DNA from: Breznakiella homolactica | GTDB taxonomy: Bacteria; Spirochaetota; Spirochaetia; Treponematales; Breznakiellaceae | Direction: 5' to 3' | NCBI RefSeq assembly: GCF_016616095.2 | Contig: NZ_CP067089.2 | Span: 1,736,001 to 1,800,000, forward strand | Length of the DNA: 64,000 nt | Part shown: in pieces, positions 26,239-35,822 of the stretch | Layout: each line of letters begins with the position of its first letter | How positions within the stretch are numbered: position 1 is the first letter of the stretch | Position numbers and translations under genes: made by a program | Notes under the pieces: generated by a model | The model's input: only the letters and a program-made list of their open reading frames with translations | What the model was told of the DNA's origin: nothing | Database searches by the model: none

Positions 26239-26325
26239 ATGAAAGCAGGATTAATCCGGTGCATGCAGACCGAAGAACCGTTGCAGTTGCAGCACAAGAA
26301 AAATTTAAGTATTTTTCAGATATGA
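26239..26325 (+). pseudogene. Remnant of a CGGC-domain protein gene
   Basis: A strong ribosome site (AAGGAG) leads into 28 codons that begin MKAGLIRCMQTEE. That is the typical opening of CGGC-domain (DUF1847-like) proteins, which continue with CPGTTDF and later CGGC. Here the similarity ends after about 13 residues and a TGA follows. Only the 5' end seems to remain; the rest was deleted up to the Crp-like fragment. Confidence 0.55.
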
Positions 26326-26640
26326 ACGTATCCGCAGCGGTTTTGAGACAGTTCCCCCTCTTCGGGCATATCCGGACCGAGGATATCCCGGCGGTCCTGA
26401 AATGTCTGGGCGCCCGGGAAAAAGAATACCGCAAGGGACAGTTTCTCTCCTTCTCCGGAGACGACATCCGCTACGCCGGGCTCGTCCTGGAGGGAAGCAT
26501 TCACATGGTCAAAGAGGATCTCTGGGGGAACAAATCCATTTTTTCCGTTATGGGGCCGGGAGCTTTCCCGGATGCGGGATGACGGGCTTCTGGAATACGA
26601 CAGGAACTGCTACACCTTGAGGGGAAAGGATTCCGAAGGT
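26322..26640 (+). pseudogene. Crp/Fnr-family regulator with internal deletion and frameshift
   Basis: Frame 1 (26322-26582) encodes MNVSAAVLRQFPLFGHIRTE to IFSVMGPGA, the first half of a cyclic-nucleotide-type sensory domain, then stops. In the next frame, from 26563, LSRMRDDGLLEYDRNCYTL is the last part of the Crp winged helix. The missing 110 or so residues hold the rest of the sensor, the dimer helix and the recognition helix, so the product cannot bind DNA. It is divergent from ferredoxin-hcp and is therefore probably the former regulator. The right boundary is approximate. Confidence 0.8.
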
Positions 26641-26652
26641 TATAAAGATTTC

Positions 26653-27579
26653 CTAAAAGAGTTCCGGCCCCGCCGCGGGTTTGCCCAGGCGCCGTTCCGT
26701 AATACGGTCATCCGGCCGGGGATAATCGCAGAGCATGGGAGAATCCGGGTCGTAGGTTCCGGCTTTGTCTGACGCGCTGTCGTGGGAATGGTTTGCGTAG
26801 CAGTACACGCAGCCGTTCCTGCAGGTATTGTAGGAACCGATATCCACACTGGGGACGCAGTAGCATTCGGTCCGCTGTCCAGGGTCTTTTCCCGGGGATA
26901 TGCTCCGGCCGCTTACGCGGGAAACCAGGGCCGCGTCGATACAGCCCAGGGGCTTGAGACCGGCGGCGGCAAGGTCCAGGTTTCCGCATCCCCCCAGGCT
27001 TATCCCGTGGGCTTTCCCTATTTCAGCAAAATCCTGGACCAGCCTGAGTTTTTCCTGCTCCGGAACATCCGTTATGCCCATGGCATTCATCCGGGGTGTT
27101 ATTTTCGCGTACAGGTCGAGGAAGCTGATCCGGCACAGTTCCGTGCGGCCCTCCAGATGGCGGGCGAACTTCTCAAAATACGTGCGGTGATGGTCGGGGG
27201 TGTAGCCGCGGCCAAGCAGCACCGGACTGTAGCGCCATACGGTCCGTTCGGCGCCGATAGTACCGGAGAGTTTTCTGAAGGTGTCCAGAAGCCGGGCTTT
27301 TTTGGGAAGCCCCCCTTCAATATCCTCTCCGTAGGCATTGACCGTAAACTGTATGAAGTACGGATACGGATCGAGGGCCGTAAGCTCCGGAAACATGGGT
27401 TCGGGATTCTTTGTCCAGAACGCGATACAGTCAATGGTTTCCGGCGACAGGGAAACCCGGCTGACCTGACGGCGGTTCATGGGGTTGCGCACCAGGGCAT
27501 ACCCCTCCCGAAGGCGGCGGAGGAACCAGTCAAAATAAAAACGGGGTATATCCGTACGCCGGGATACACTGAGGATCAT
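26653..27579 (-). CDS. DUF1848 family protein (radical-SAM-like cysteine motif)
   Basis: A 308-residue protein opening MILSVSRRTDIPRFYFDWF and containing CIAFWTKNPEPM, which identify DUF1848. Near the C-terminus, YNTCRNGCVYCYANHS carries three cysteines in a CxxxCxxC pattern, suggesting an iron-sulfur cluster as in radical SAM or spore photoproduct lyase relatives, though the motif is at the wrong end for a classical radical SAM enzyme. GGGAG precedes the ATG. It starts 11 bp after the hybrid kinase stop, so it is probably cotranscribed. Function unknown. Confidence 0.85.
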   Translation of the reverse strand: MILSVSRRTDIPRFYFDWFLRRLREGYALVRNPMNRRQVSRVSLSPETIDCIAFWTKNPEPMFPELTALDPYPYFIQFTVNAYGEDIEGGLPKKARLLDTFRKLSGTIGAERTVWRYSPVLLGRGYTPDHHRTYFEKFARHLEGRTELCRISFLDLYAKITPRMNAMGITDVPEQEKLRLVQDFAEIGKAHGISLGGCGNLDLAAAGLKPLGCIDAALVSRVSGRSISPGKDPGQRTECYCVPSVDIGSYNTCRNGCVYCYANHSHDSASDKAGTYDPDSPMLCDYPRPDDRITERRLGKPAAGPELF

Positions 27580-27590
27580 ACGGCTCCCTG

Positions 27591-29555
27591 TCAGCGCCCG
27601 ACCGGCACGTACTGCTTCATCTTGGCAATCATCTCATCGGCGTTAACCGGTTTTCCGATATGGTCGTTCATGCCCGCTTCCAGGCAGCGGTCGATGTCCT
27701 CCCGGAAGACGTTGGCGGTCATGGCTATTATGGGAATGGCCGCGGCCCTCGGTATATGGGTCTTGCTCCTGATAATCCGGGTCGCGGAATATCCGTCCAT
27801 AAGGGGCATGTGAATATCCATAAAAACCAGATCGTAATCGCCGCCGCTCTCGTCAAAGAGTCCGCAGGCGGTCTGGCCGTTTTCGGCTTCCGTAATTTCT
27901 ATGCCCGTTTCTTCCAGCATGGCTTTGATAATCTCCCGGTTTACTTCCACATCCTCCACAAGAAGCAGTCTTCTCCCGAGGAAAATATCGGCATTGGATA
28001 TACCGTTGGCCTGGAGCTGGTCCACCGGCTTTGTCCGTTCCCCGAAGCATCGGTTGATGCAGTCAATAATCGGCGAAGGCAGCAGCGGCTTTGAGATAAT
28101 ATATTCTATTCCCGCCGAAGCGGCTTCTTCAGCGTTCGCGCGGTCCCCGGCGGATACCATAATTACGGAGACGGGTTCAGCGGATTGGGCCCTGATTTTC
28201 CCGACCAGTTCCATTCCGGTCATATCCGGCAGAAGCCAATCCACAAAAACCACCTGGTAAGGCTGTTCCCGGATTTTTTCCAGAGAAGCCTGTCCTGACC
28301 GTACGGTATCGCACGCGATACCCAGGGAATCGGTGATCGCGTCGAAATACCGGAGCACATCTTCGGAGCCGTCCGCCGCCAGGATCCGGACCTTGCTCCA
28401 GTCCACGTTGGGGCTCAGGTGGCTGGAACGCGTGGCGAACCCCCGCTTAACCCGGATGGTAAAGGTAAAACCGGAACCTTTTCCCGGAACGGAACGGACC
28501 GATATTGATCCGTCCATCATTTCGACAATGGTTTTTGAAATGGCCAGCCCCAGGCCGGTTCCGCCGAAACGCCGGGTGATACTGCCGTCGGCCTGCTCAA
28601 ATGAACGGAACAGACGGGACTGCTCTTCTTCGGTCATACCGATTCCTTCATCGGTTACTTCGAAGCACAGAGTGCAGTACCCGTCTTCCTCTCCCAGGGA
28701 TTTGACCGACAGGGTAATTCGGCCCCCGTTGGGGGTAAATTTTGCGGCGTTCGAAAGCAGGTTCGTTATTACCTGGGCAAGGCGCTGCTGGTCCGCGACA
28801 ATGGAGGTGGGGACATCGGTATCCACCAGGATGGTAAAATGCTGCCCCTTCTGTTCAAAACGGAAATTATTGACATTCGTTACCCGCTGCAGCATGTACT
28901 CCAGCACGAAATCGGAATTCGACAGATCGAATTTTCCCGCCTCTATTTTGGACATATCCAGGATATCGTTGATCACACCCAGCAGATGAACCGAGGCATC
29001 GTCGATGCTGCCCAGACACTCCCGGATCCGTTCGATACTGTCACTTTTTAAGGCAATGCCCGTCATACCGATGATGGCATTGATGGGCGTTCTGATTTCA
29101 TGGCTCATCCTGGAAAGGAAATCACCCTTTGTTTTGCTGGCGTATTCAGCCTGATCCTTCGCGGCGACCAGATCCTCTTCCAGTTTTTTCCTGCCGGTGA
29201 TATCCATGGCCTGCTGCATATGAACCAGCGCGCCGTCGGTCCATTCGATCATCGATTCCCGGTTGTGGAACCACCGCCCGGTGCGTTCGTGCCGGTAATC
29301 CCATTCAATGGGCGTATCGGGTTTTTCATAAAGCTGCTGAAGCGGACAGAACTCACACCGGCTATTGTATCCGTGGAGCGCCTGCCAGCATGGCTGGCCC
29401 GTAGGATCGTAGTCGATGGCGTAGCCTTTTTTCATTTTATCATTGATAAATATAATATGATCCGTATCCGGTGCCGTAACAAGCAGCTGGACATCCATTC
29501 CGCGGAGAATTTTTATGAAGCTGTCGTTACTCAGTTTTTTTTGAACAGATTCCAT
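27591..29555 (-). CDS. Hybrid sensor histidine kinase (PAS-HisKA-HATPase-REC-REC)
   Basis: A 654-residue soluble kinase from the ATG at 29555 (AAAGG upstream). A short PAS-type input (about 15-125) contains CWQALHGYNSRCEFCP, a cysteine cluster. Then HisKA with RMSHEIRTPINAIIGM, N-box ITNLLSNAAKFTP, DEGIGMT, GGTGLGLAIS, and two receivers: the first with FVDWLLPDMTG, the second complete with FMDIHMPLMDGY and IGKPVN. It is a clear paralogue of the kinase at 13.9 kb, with a shorter input. Transcribed with the DUF1848 gene. Confidence 0.93.
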   Translation of the reverse strand: MESVQKKLSNDSFIKILRGMDVQLLVTAPDTDHIIFINDKMKKGYAIDYDPTGQPCWQALHGYNSRCEFCPLQQLYEKPDTPIEWDYRHERTGRWFHNRESMIEWTDGALVHMQQAMDITGRKKLEEDLVAAKDQAEYASKTKGDFLSRMSHEIRTPINAIIGMTGIALKSDSIERIRECLGSIDDASVHLLGVINDILDMSKIEAGKFDLSNSDFVLEYMLQRVTNVNNFRFEQKGQHFTILVDTDVPTSIVADQQRLAQVITNLLSNAAKFTPNGGRITLSVKSLGEEDGYCTLCFEVTDEGIGMTEEEQSRLFRSFEQADGSITRRFGGTGLGLAISKTIVEMMDGSISVRSVPGKGSGFTFTIRVKRGFATRSSHLSPNVDWSKVRILAADGSEDVLRYFDAITDSLGIACDTVRSGQASLEKIREQPYQVVFVDWLLPDMTGMELVGKIRAQSAEPVSVIMVSAGDRANAEEAASAGIEYIISKPLLPSPIIDCINRCFGERTKPVDQLQANGISNADIFLGRRLLLVEDVEVNREIIKAMLEETGIEITEAENGQTACGLFDESGGDYDLVFMDIHMPLMDGYSATRIIRSKTHIPRAAAIPIIAMTANVFREDIDRCLEAGMNDHIGKPVNADEMIAKMKQYVPVGR

Positions 29556-29716
29556 TGGACAACCTTTCGCATTTATGACAGGATTGACGCAGCGCAAATA
29601 AATAGCTGACTTAAAGTATACTTTATTAAAATACACCAAATCTAGTTCTTAATAAGAAAAATTTATAGAATAATCGAAAAAATACCGGGAAACGACCGCG
29701 ATATCCCATACCGGCT

Positions 29717-29767
29717 GCCCAGACAGGTATTCTCCATGCTTAGCGGCTGGGTGTCTTGTTTTTTTTT
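29717..29767 (+). other. Possible weak terminator or leader element in a 288-bp intergenic region
   Basis: The gap 29556-29843 has no gene. It holds AT-rich palindromes near 29613-29624 (AAAGTATACTTT) and 29646-29658, probably divergent promoter elements, and then GCCCAG (29717-29722) with CTGGGT (29747-29752), or AGACA with TGTCT, followed by nine T's (29759-29767). It could be a short terminated RNA or attenuator before the peptidase gene; I recognise no known riboswitch. Confidence 0.3.
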
Positions 29768-29843
29768 ACGATTCGCTATATAAATTTTAGGTCAATTTCT
29801 TAAATTTACGGCAGGAAATTGGCGTAAAACGAGGTGGTCGTTA

Positions 29844-30836
29844 ATGGGGAAAACCGGCAGGGGTTTCTTAAAAAGCGTTTTCTGGGTTGTTTATGCCTGC
29901 TCACTGGTATATTTTTTACTCCCCTCCGGTCTGGCCGACACGATTAAAACCCCGGTTTCACTTCCAAAGGAAACCCTTACCGCGGATATAGAAGATCCGC
30001 TCTACGGTATGGGGATGCAGTACCCTGAAAACCTGGAAAGCCTCGACGTACCGCCGGAATCGGATTACCTGATTTCGGGGATCCCCGAACCGGAAGCGTA
30101 TTCACGGCCGCAGCCGATACTGTATACGGCCTATACCGTTAAGCAGGGGGATATGATCGGTGAACTGGCGGCTGATTTCGGGTTAAATCAGGATACGCTG
30201 ATTTCCGTGAATGATATAAAGAATTCCCGGCTCATCCAGATAGGACAGGCCCTTAGAATACCTAATCAGGATGGGGTGCTCCATACGGTAAAAGCGGGAG
30301 AAACTTTGCAGGGAATTGCCGAAAAATACAGCGCCGATTCATCAACCATCATCCTGGCAAATGAATTATTCTCCGAATCCGCCAACGCCGGAACCGCGCT
30401 TTTTATTCCCGGTGCCCGGATGCAGAGTGTCGAACTTCAGGAAATAAACGGCGATCTGTTCATCTGGCCTGTCCGGGGTTATATCACGTCACCGTATGGA
30501 TACCGCGGCAGTCCCTTTACCGGGGTCCGCCAGTTCCACACGGGGATTGATATCCGGGCCGCCACCGGGACACCCATCAAGGCGGCCATGTCCGGGCGGG
30601 TCATATCCACGGGATATGACAACATCATGGGAAACCACGTCGTCATCAGCCACCATTCGGGATACCGGACCCTGTACGCCCATTTGAACGTTATCCGCAC
30701 CAAAGCCGGAAACTACGTCCGCACCGGTGACCATATCGGCGATGCCGGAAGCACCGGCCTGAGCACAGGTCCCCATCTGCATTTTACGGTCTACAAAAAC
30801 GGGGTCACCGTTAATCCGCGTCTTCTGATGAACTGA
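29844..30836 (+). CDS. LysM-M23 family peptidoglycan endopeptidase
   Basis: A 330-residue exported cell-wall hydrolase or flagellar/division factor. An N-terminal hydrophobic segment (about 9-31) is followed by a Pro/Glu-rich linker, two LysM modules (YTVKQGDMIGELAADFGL and HTVKAGETLQGIAEKYSAD) and an M23 domain. The zinc ligands are present: His and Asp in QFHTGIDI and HLHF near the end. GAGGTGG precedes the ATG. M23 enzymes cut cross-bridges; this has all ligands, so it is likely active, unlike EnvC-type members. Confidence 0.93.
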   Translation: MGKTGRGFLKSVFWVVYACSLVYFLLPSGLADTIKTPVSLPKETLTADIEDPLYGMGMQYPENLESLDVPPESDYLISGIPEPEAYSRPQPILYTAYTVKQGDMIGELAADFGLNQDTLISVNDIKNSRLIQIGQALRIPNQDGVLHTVKAGETLQGIAEKYSADSSTIILANELFSESANAGTALFIPGARMQSVELQEINGDLFIWPVRGYITSPYGYRGSPFTGVRQFHTGIDIRAATGTPIKAAMSGRVISTGYDNIMGNHVVISHHSGYRTLYAHLNVIRTKAGNYVRTGDHIGDAGSTGLSTGPHLHFTVYKNGVTVNPRLLMN

Positions 30837-30846
30837 ACTATCCTGT

Positions 30847-30960
30847 ATGAACACCCCGATTATTTACGAAACCCATCGGCTGTATACCCGGGAAATAAAC
30901 ACCGGCGACATGGAATCACTATCGGCGATTCTTCAGGACCCCGAGGTAATGACCGCGGCA
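30847..30960 (+). pseudogene. 5' remnant of a GNAT acetyltransferase gene
   Basis: Starting at an ATG 10 bp after the peptidase stop, about 37 codons read IIYETHRLYTREINTGDM and then AILQDPEVMTA. This is the opening of RimJ/RimL-type acetyltransferases (TxRLxxRxxxxxD, DPEVM). Similarity ends there, and the frame continues antisense to the end of the chemoreceptor gene. The acetyl-CoA site is absent, so it is a truncated relic left by a rearrangement. Confidence 0.6.
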
Positions 30961-30987
30961 TCGCCATGCCCCATTACGCTTTTTCCG

Positions 30988-33156
30988 CTACTCAACCTTG
31001 AACCGGGAAATCTCCTTAACCAGGGTTTCAATATGGCCTTTGTTTTCTTCGCTGATTTCATTGACCCGGGTTACCGCGGCATTAATCTGATCGGCGCCGG
31101 TGGCCATTTCGTTCATTCCGTTGGATATTTCCTCGGTCACCCGTCCCAGATTTTCACTCTCGTGGATAACTTCCTTACTGCCCTGGAGCATTTCCTCGGA
31201 CCCGGTTTTAACCTGCTGGGTAATTACGTTGAGGTCCTCAATGGCCTCAAGGATCTGCTGGCTCCCCCGGCCCTGTTCTTCCATGGCGTTGCGGATATTT
31301 TCTTCCTGCTCCGCCACGGTTTTGATCCTGGTATCCATGGCTTCAAACCGTTTCAGCACTTCTTCGGCGGACAGGGAAATTTTATCAATATTTTCCGTTA
31401 TTCGTTTTAAAACCACGGATATCGTTTTCGACTGTTCTCCGGATGATTCCGCAAGTTTCCGGATTTCATCGGAAACCACGGCGAACCCCTTACCCGCGTC
31501 CCCCGCATGGGCGGCTTCTATGGCCGCGTTCATTGAAAGCAGGTTGGTCTGGCTCGCGATGTTTTCAATCACCGCGTTTATTTCCAGCAGGCCTTCGGAC
31601 TCCTTGGATATTTCCTGGATATCCACGGACATTCCCTGGAGGCTGCTCCGCCCGACATCAGAAGCTTCGGTTAATTCTTTGACGTTTTCCTCATTCTTCA
31701 TAAGTGTCTGGGTCACGCTGGAGATATTCGCGAGCATTTCCTCTATGGCGGAAGATGACTGGGCGACACCGGCGGCCTGGCTTTCGATATGGTCATTGAG
31801 CCTTTCAATATTTGACACAACCTGTTCCATGGTCGAATTGGTTTCGGTTACACTCGAAGACTGGTTGATGGTCTGGCCTTTGATAGCCTGTATGTTCGCG
31901 GTTATCTCATTAACCGCGGCGGCGGTCTCGGTCATATTCGACGCCAGATCCGTTCCGATATCGGACAGATCTGAGGATTGGCTTTTTATTACCACAATAA
32001 CATTCTTGATCTTTTCGATAGTAAGGTTGAAATAATGGGCCATGTCGCCGATTTCATCTTTGGAATGGATATCCAGGGACTTTGTAAGATCCCCCTCCCC
32101 TTCGGAAATATCCTTAAGCAGTGAGGCCATATATACAATCGGTTTCATGACTCTGCTGATGATAAAGTATATCACGAACATAAGTATCAGCACAGCGCCT
32201 ATGCCAAGGCCAATGGTAAATTGGGTTATTTCCCTGAGAGGCGCAAAGACCCGGTCATAGGGTACGGCAATCATGAAGCCCCAGGGGGTGTCGGTATGGC
32301 CTACCGTAAAGGGCGCCTCAACTATTTTCATATTTGATTCGGTGATTATATAATCGACGGGCCGTCCGTCCCGGACAGCGTCGGCTAAAGTATTGATATT
32401 ACCGCCCTGCAGTTCCCGTTCCGTGTCCCGCATCTGCAGGCCCAGATTTTTTTCATTGTAGTGTGCCGCCACAATACCGCTGTTGCTGAACATGGCTGCG
32501 AATCCTTCGTCATAGGGGTGTATTCCGGCGACGGTCCGCTGCAGATACTCAATACTGACGGTTATTCCCACACCGCCGATGATTTCCCCGTTCCGCTCAA
32601 CGGGAGACCAGACATCCACCACCATGGTTTTCCGCCCCTGGATTGTGCGGAAGACCGGGTCGAGGATTAACTCCCCGTTCAGTTTTGCCAGTATTTCCCG
32701 GTAATCGGTATACGCCCTGAATTCCACCTGGCCGGTGTTGGTTTCCCGGGTATACCAGGAAATATACTGCCCGGAAGCGTCGGTTCCCGGAGTGTTTGCG
32801 TACTGAGCATCGAGGCCGTCAAGGAGATTCGGATAGAATACGCCCGCTATGGCTACAAAATTCGGATTGGACTCCAGCACGCTTAGCATAATGCCGTTAT
32901 AGGTTTCCCGCCGTCTGCCCGCTTCAAAAATTTCGGTGCTGTCCAAAATCTGCGCCACCGTACGGGCGGCGTCAATGTAAACTTCCAGCTCCCGGGACAT
33001 GGTTTCGGCGTACTTTCCGGTAAGATTGATAATACTTTCCCTTGCCGCGGCCCGCTGCAGTGTCCGGGAACGCATCAATATCATTGTTGATATTGACGCA
33101 ACAACGACAATCATCAGCAACGTTACGATTCCGCTTAATCTGAATTTCAGTTTCAC
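30988..33156 (-). CDS. Methyl-accepting chemotaxis protein with dCache sensor
   Basis: A 722-residue receptor from a GTG preceded by GGAG. A membrane helix (about 8-28), a large periplasmic double-Cache domain (about 40-310), a second helix (about 318-342), HAMP (about 345-395) and the signalling domain. The hairpin tip is intact: [20 protein letters not shown] then [16 protein letters not shown]. Cache sensors of this type bind amino acids or carboxylates. No pentapeptide methylation tether is seen. The 3' end abuts the GNAT relic. Confidence 0.95.
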   Translation of the reverse strand: MKLKFRLSGIVTLLMIVVVASISTMILMRSRTLQRAAARESIINLTGKYAETMSRELEVYIDAARTVAQILDSTEIFEAGRRRETYNGIMLSVLESNPNFVAIAGVFYPNLLDGLDAQYANTPGTDASGQYISWYTRETNTGQVEFRAYTDYREILAKLNGELILDPVFRTIQGRKTMVVDVWSPVERNGEIIGGVGITVSIEYLQRTVAGIHPYDEGFAAMFSNSGIVAAHYNEKNLGLQMRDTERELQGGNINTLADAVRDGRPVDYIITESNMKIVEAPFTVGHTDTPWGFMIAVPYDRVFAPLREITQFTIGLGIGAVLILMFVIYFIISRVMKPIVYMASLLKDISEGEGDLTKSLDIHSKDEIGDMAHYFNLTIEKIKNVIVVIKSQSSDLSDIGTDLASNMTETAAAVNEITANIQAIKGQTINQSSSVTETNSTMEQVVSNIERLNDHIESQAAGVAQSSSAIEEMLANISSVTQTLMKNEENVKELTEASDVGRSSLQGMSVDIQEISKESEGLLEINAVIENIASQTNLLSMNAAIEAAHAGDAGKGFAVVSDEIRKLAESSGEQSKTISVVLKRITENIDKISLSAEEVLKRFEAMDTRIKTVAEQEENIRNAMEEQGRGSQQILEAIEDLNVITQQVKTGSEEMLQGSKEVIHESENLGRVTEEISNGMNEMATGADQINAAVTRVNEISEENKGHIETLVKEISRFKVE

Positions 33157-33355
33157 AGTATTCTCCGATTTTTTTTAAATATTCTCTACAACAAGAAACA
33201 ATTATTTAGCAGTAAGCTATGCGGAAGGATGAACAAAAGTAGAGCTTTACTATTTAATTAATATATTTTTCAATCTTTTCATAATTTTAGCTTATTGACA
33301 GGGATTATCAAGGTTTTGACATAAAAAAATGTAATTTTACCGGTTTCCGGGCCGG

Positions 33356-33374
33356 CCGCGGTTTGAGGCCGCGG
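33356..33374. other. GC-rich inverted repeat in the chemoreceptor/panE divergent gap
   Basis: The 299-bp gap 33157-33455 between divergent genes has no gene. It contains CCGCGG-N7-CCGCGG (33356-33361/33369-33374) followed by a T5 tract, and TTGACA boxes at 33295-33300 and 33316-33321 that could be -35 elements for the + strand gene. An early attenuator or an operator are both possible. Confidence 0.3.
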
Positions 33375-33455
33375 AACTGTTTTTCCATGACACTCTAGAC
33401 AGTTATTGTCATTAAAAACTATAGTGTCTGCAGCAGCCTTTAAACGGAGTGAACC

Positions 33456-34475
33456 ATGAAGATTGCAATTTACGGAGCAGGATCCCTGGGAACAATTCTG
33501 GGGGCGTATCTTACCAAAGCAGGGACCGCCGCGGACCTGGTCAACCGCAACCGCGCGCATATTGAGGCGCTTCGGAAAAACGGGGCCCGGGTTACGGGAA
33601 CCGTGGAGTTTACCGTTCCGGTAACGGCGCTGCTGCCCGAGGAGATGACCGGTCCCTACGATGTGATTTTCCTCCTGACAAAGCAGCTGGATAACGAAAA
33701 CGTCGTTCGTTTCCTTGCCCCCTTCCTTTCCGAAAACGGGGTTATCTGTTCCATGCAGAACGGCATTCCCGAACCGCTGATCGCGTCGATTATTGGAGCG
33801 GAAAAAACATTAGGCTGTACCATCGGCTGGGGCGCGACCCTTCTCGGACCGGGGGTGGCGGAACTTACCTCCGAACCGGACCACGAAAGCCTCTCCTTCA
33901 GCCTGGGGCGGCTCACGGGCCCGGTGGATGATACGGTCCGGGAAATAAAAAACATTCTGGAAATTATGGGCCATGTCGATATTGATGAAAATTTTATGGG
34001 TGCCCGGTGGACGAAGCTTCTGATAAACGCCACCTTCAGCGGTATGGCAACCGCCCTGGGATGCACCTTCGGGGAAGTGGTGGACAATAAGGAAGCCCGG
34101 TCCGCGGCCCACCGGGTCATGAAGGAATGCTTTGACACCGCCAAAGCGGCGGGAATAAAACTGGAGCCCCTCCAGGGTAAAAATCTCTCACTGCTCTTTG
34201 ATTACCGCGGCGGGTTAAAACGCAGAATCGCGTTTATGCTGCTTCCCGCGGCAATGAAGAAGCACCGCAGGCTTAAACCCAGCATGCTTCAGGATATTGA
34301 AAACGGAAAACCAACGGAAGTCGATGCCATCAACGGCGCGGTAAGCCGGGCCGGCAGGGAAGCCGGAGTACCCACACCGTTCAACGACAAAACCGCGGAA
34401 ATAATTCACGCCATTGAGGCGGGAACCATAAAGCCTTCCATGGACAACCTGGCGCGGTTTTCCGGGATTTCCTGA
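33456..34475 (+). CDS. Ketopantoate reductase family (PanE/ApbA) dehydrogenase
   Basis: A 339-residue NADPH-dependent reductase. It opens MKIAIYGAGSLGTILGAYLT, the Rossmann loop of PanE, has the conserved KQLDNE region and KLLINATFSGMATALGCTFGE, where Lys and Asn are catalytic, and VDAINGAVSRAGREAGVPTP, the family C-terminal motif with the substrate-binding region. True PanE is about 300 residues. This longer relative, near a carbohydrate operon, may reduce another 2-oxo acid rather than ketopantoate. GGAG precedes the ATG. Confidence 0.85.
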   Translation: MKIAIYGAGSLGTILGAYLTKAGTAADLVNRNRAHIEALRKNGARVTGTVEFTVPVTALLPEEMTGPYDVIFLLTKQLDNENVVRFLAPFLSENGVICSMQNGIPEPLIASIIGAEKTLGCTIGWGATLLGPGVAELTSEPDHESLSFSLGRLTGPVDDTVREIKNILEIMGHVDIDENFMGARWTKLLINATFSGMATALGCTFGEVVDNKEARSAAHRVMKECFDTAKAAGIKLEPLQGKNLSLLFDYRGGLKRRIAFMLLPAAMKKHRRLKPSMLQDIENGKPTEVDAINGAVSRAGREAGVPTPFNDKTAEIIHAIEAGTIKPSMDNLARFSGIS

Positions 34476-34503
34476 CCGCCGGAATAGAGCGGCGGCGGTC
34501 AGG
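34471..34503. terminator. Bidirectional terminator between panE-like and Fe-ADH genes
   Basis: CCTGACCGCCG (34471-34481) pairs perfectly with CGGCGGTCAGG (34493-34503) around an 11-base loop. It covers the stop of the + strand gene, and the minus-strand gene ends 25 bp away; T-rich sequence flanks it downstream on the + strand. Confidence 0.6.
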
Positions 34504-34527
34504 TATTATGTTTCAGCGGGTTTTTAT

Positions 34528-35820
34528 TTACATATCCTGCATGATACGGATAACGGAGAAGTCTCCGCTGACCGCCGCGCAGAGAATCGGTGCCATGTAC
34601 TCATCTACCAGTGACGGAGTCAGCGGTACGGGCATGTTCTTCAGTTTCATTTCAAGCTGGGGATTTTTTGCTGCGTCCAGGGCTTTGACAATATAGTCCT
34701 CACTGAAACCCGGAAGTTCGCCGAGGGTGACCGGTGCGCCTATCGCTTTACCGAAGTTTATCATGCCCCGGGCAACGGCTATACCGAGCGCTTTTCCGCT
34801 GAGGCCTTTCAAGTCCTCCGTAATATATCCGGCATCAGAAAATATTCCGCCGATCCGCCGCAGCTGTTTTTCGATGGCGGGAGAAAAGAAAACAGCGTAA
34901 TAGGGATTCATGATGCCGCAGGCTTTTCCGTGGCTGGTTAGGTTCACCAGGGAAAAACTCGTCAGATGGGCGCCGTTGGTTCCGCCCACCATAATAGCGT
35001 AGCCGCCGAGATCCGTAGCCATTCCGATGGCGGTACGCGCTTCAGCGTCATTGGGGTTTTTCAGAATCCGGGGAGCGTATTCTACCGTCAGGGCAACGGC
35101 GCAGTCCGCAATGGACGCGGCAAGATCGAATTTCGTCTCATCAGCTCCCGCGAAAACCTCAAAACAATGGGCTATGGCGTCGAGGGCGCCGTCGATGGTG
35201 ACCGCCGCGGGCATGGAAGCGGTAACGGCGTAATCGAAGAGAGCAGCCGCGGGTATGATGGCGTCATCTACAATCAGTTTTTTCTGTCCCGTAACCATAT
35301 CGGTCACATTGGAATATTTTGTAAGATGGGAACCGGAACTGGCGGATGTCTGAACCGCGATGAGGGGCAGCAGGGTATTGCCGGTTTTCCGCAGGGCATC
35401 CGAGACGAGGCCCGTTCCAAAATAAGCCTCAATATCCGCGTCGCAGTCCCTGCCGAGACATGCCAGAATATTGGCCGCTTTGCACGCGTCTATTGCGGAC
35501 CCTCCGCCTACCGCGATGATGCAGTCAGGTTTATGGTGAAGAATATAGCTTTCAATCCGGTACACATCCTCCCGGGGGGCGTTTGGTCCCGCCTCAGGGA
35601 CAATCAGGTTTCCGGCCAGGGAAACACCGGAGGCCGCCAGAGACCGGCTGACCGCGTCAGCCACGGGTTTCAGGTACGTTGTATTGCAGACGAGAAGGGC
35701 GTTGGTTCCATACCGGGAAACGGCCGGCCCGATCCGGTCCAGGATATCCCATCCGAAGGTATACGATTCACCCTTCCACGCGGAAAGCAGAGACTCTGCC
35801 TGCTTGAATAGGTTATTCAT
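34528..35820 (-). CDS. Iron-containing alcohol dehydrogenase
   Basis: A 430-residue group III dehydrogenase. NAD(P) binding is marked by IAVGGGSAIDACKA, and the metal site by IAHCFE, NGAHLTSF and LTSHGKACGIMNPYY. I chose the ATG at 35820; a TTG at 35826 overlapping the preceding stop is possible. Last gene of the six-gene operon. In this setting it probably reduces or oxidises a sugar-derived alcohol, aldehyde or hydroxy acid. The substrate is not evident. Confidence 0.9.
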   Translation of the reverse strand: MNNLFKQAESLLSAWKGESYTFGWDILDRIGPAVSRYGTNALLVCNTTYLKPVADAVSRSLAASGVSLAGNLIVPEAGPNAPREDVYRIESYILHHKPDCIIAVGGGSAIDACKAANILACLGRDCDADIEAYFGTGLVSDALRKTGNTLLPLIAVQTSASSGSHLTKYSNVTDMVTGQKKLIVDDAIIPAAALFDYAVTASMPAAVTIDGALDAIAHCFEVFAGADETKFDLAASIADCAVALTVEYAPRILKNPNDAEARTAIGMATDLGGYAIMVGGTNGAHLTSFSLVNLTSHGKACGIMNPYYAVFFSPAIEKQLRRIGGIFSDAGYITEDLKGLSGKALGIAVARGMINFGKAIGAPVTLGELPGFSEDYIVKALDAAKNPQLEMKLKNMPVPLTPSLVDEYMAPILCAAVSGDFSVIRIMQDM

Positions 35821-35822
35821 AC

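Noticed and set aside
31100..32035. A 311-codon open frame on the + strand
   Set aside because: It is exactly antisense to the chemoreceptor signalling domain, the translation is low-complexity Ser/Ile-rich, and there is no ribosome site. Typical shadow of a GC-biased coding frame.
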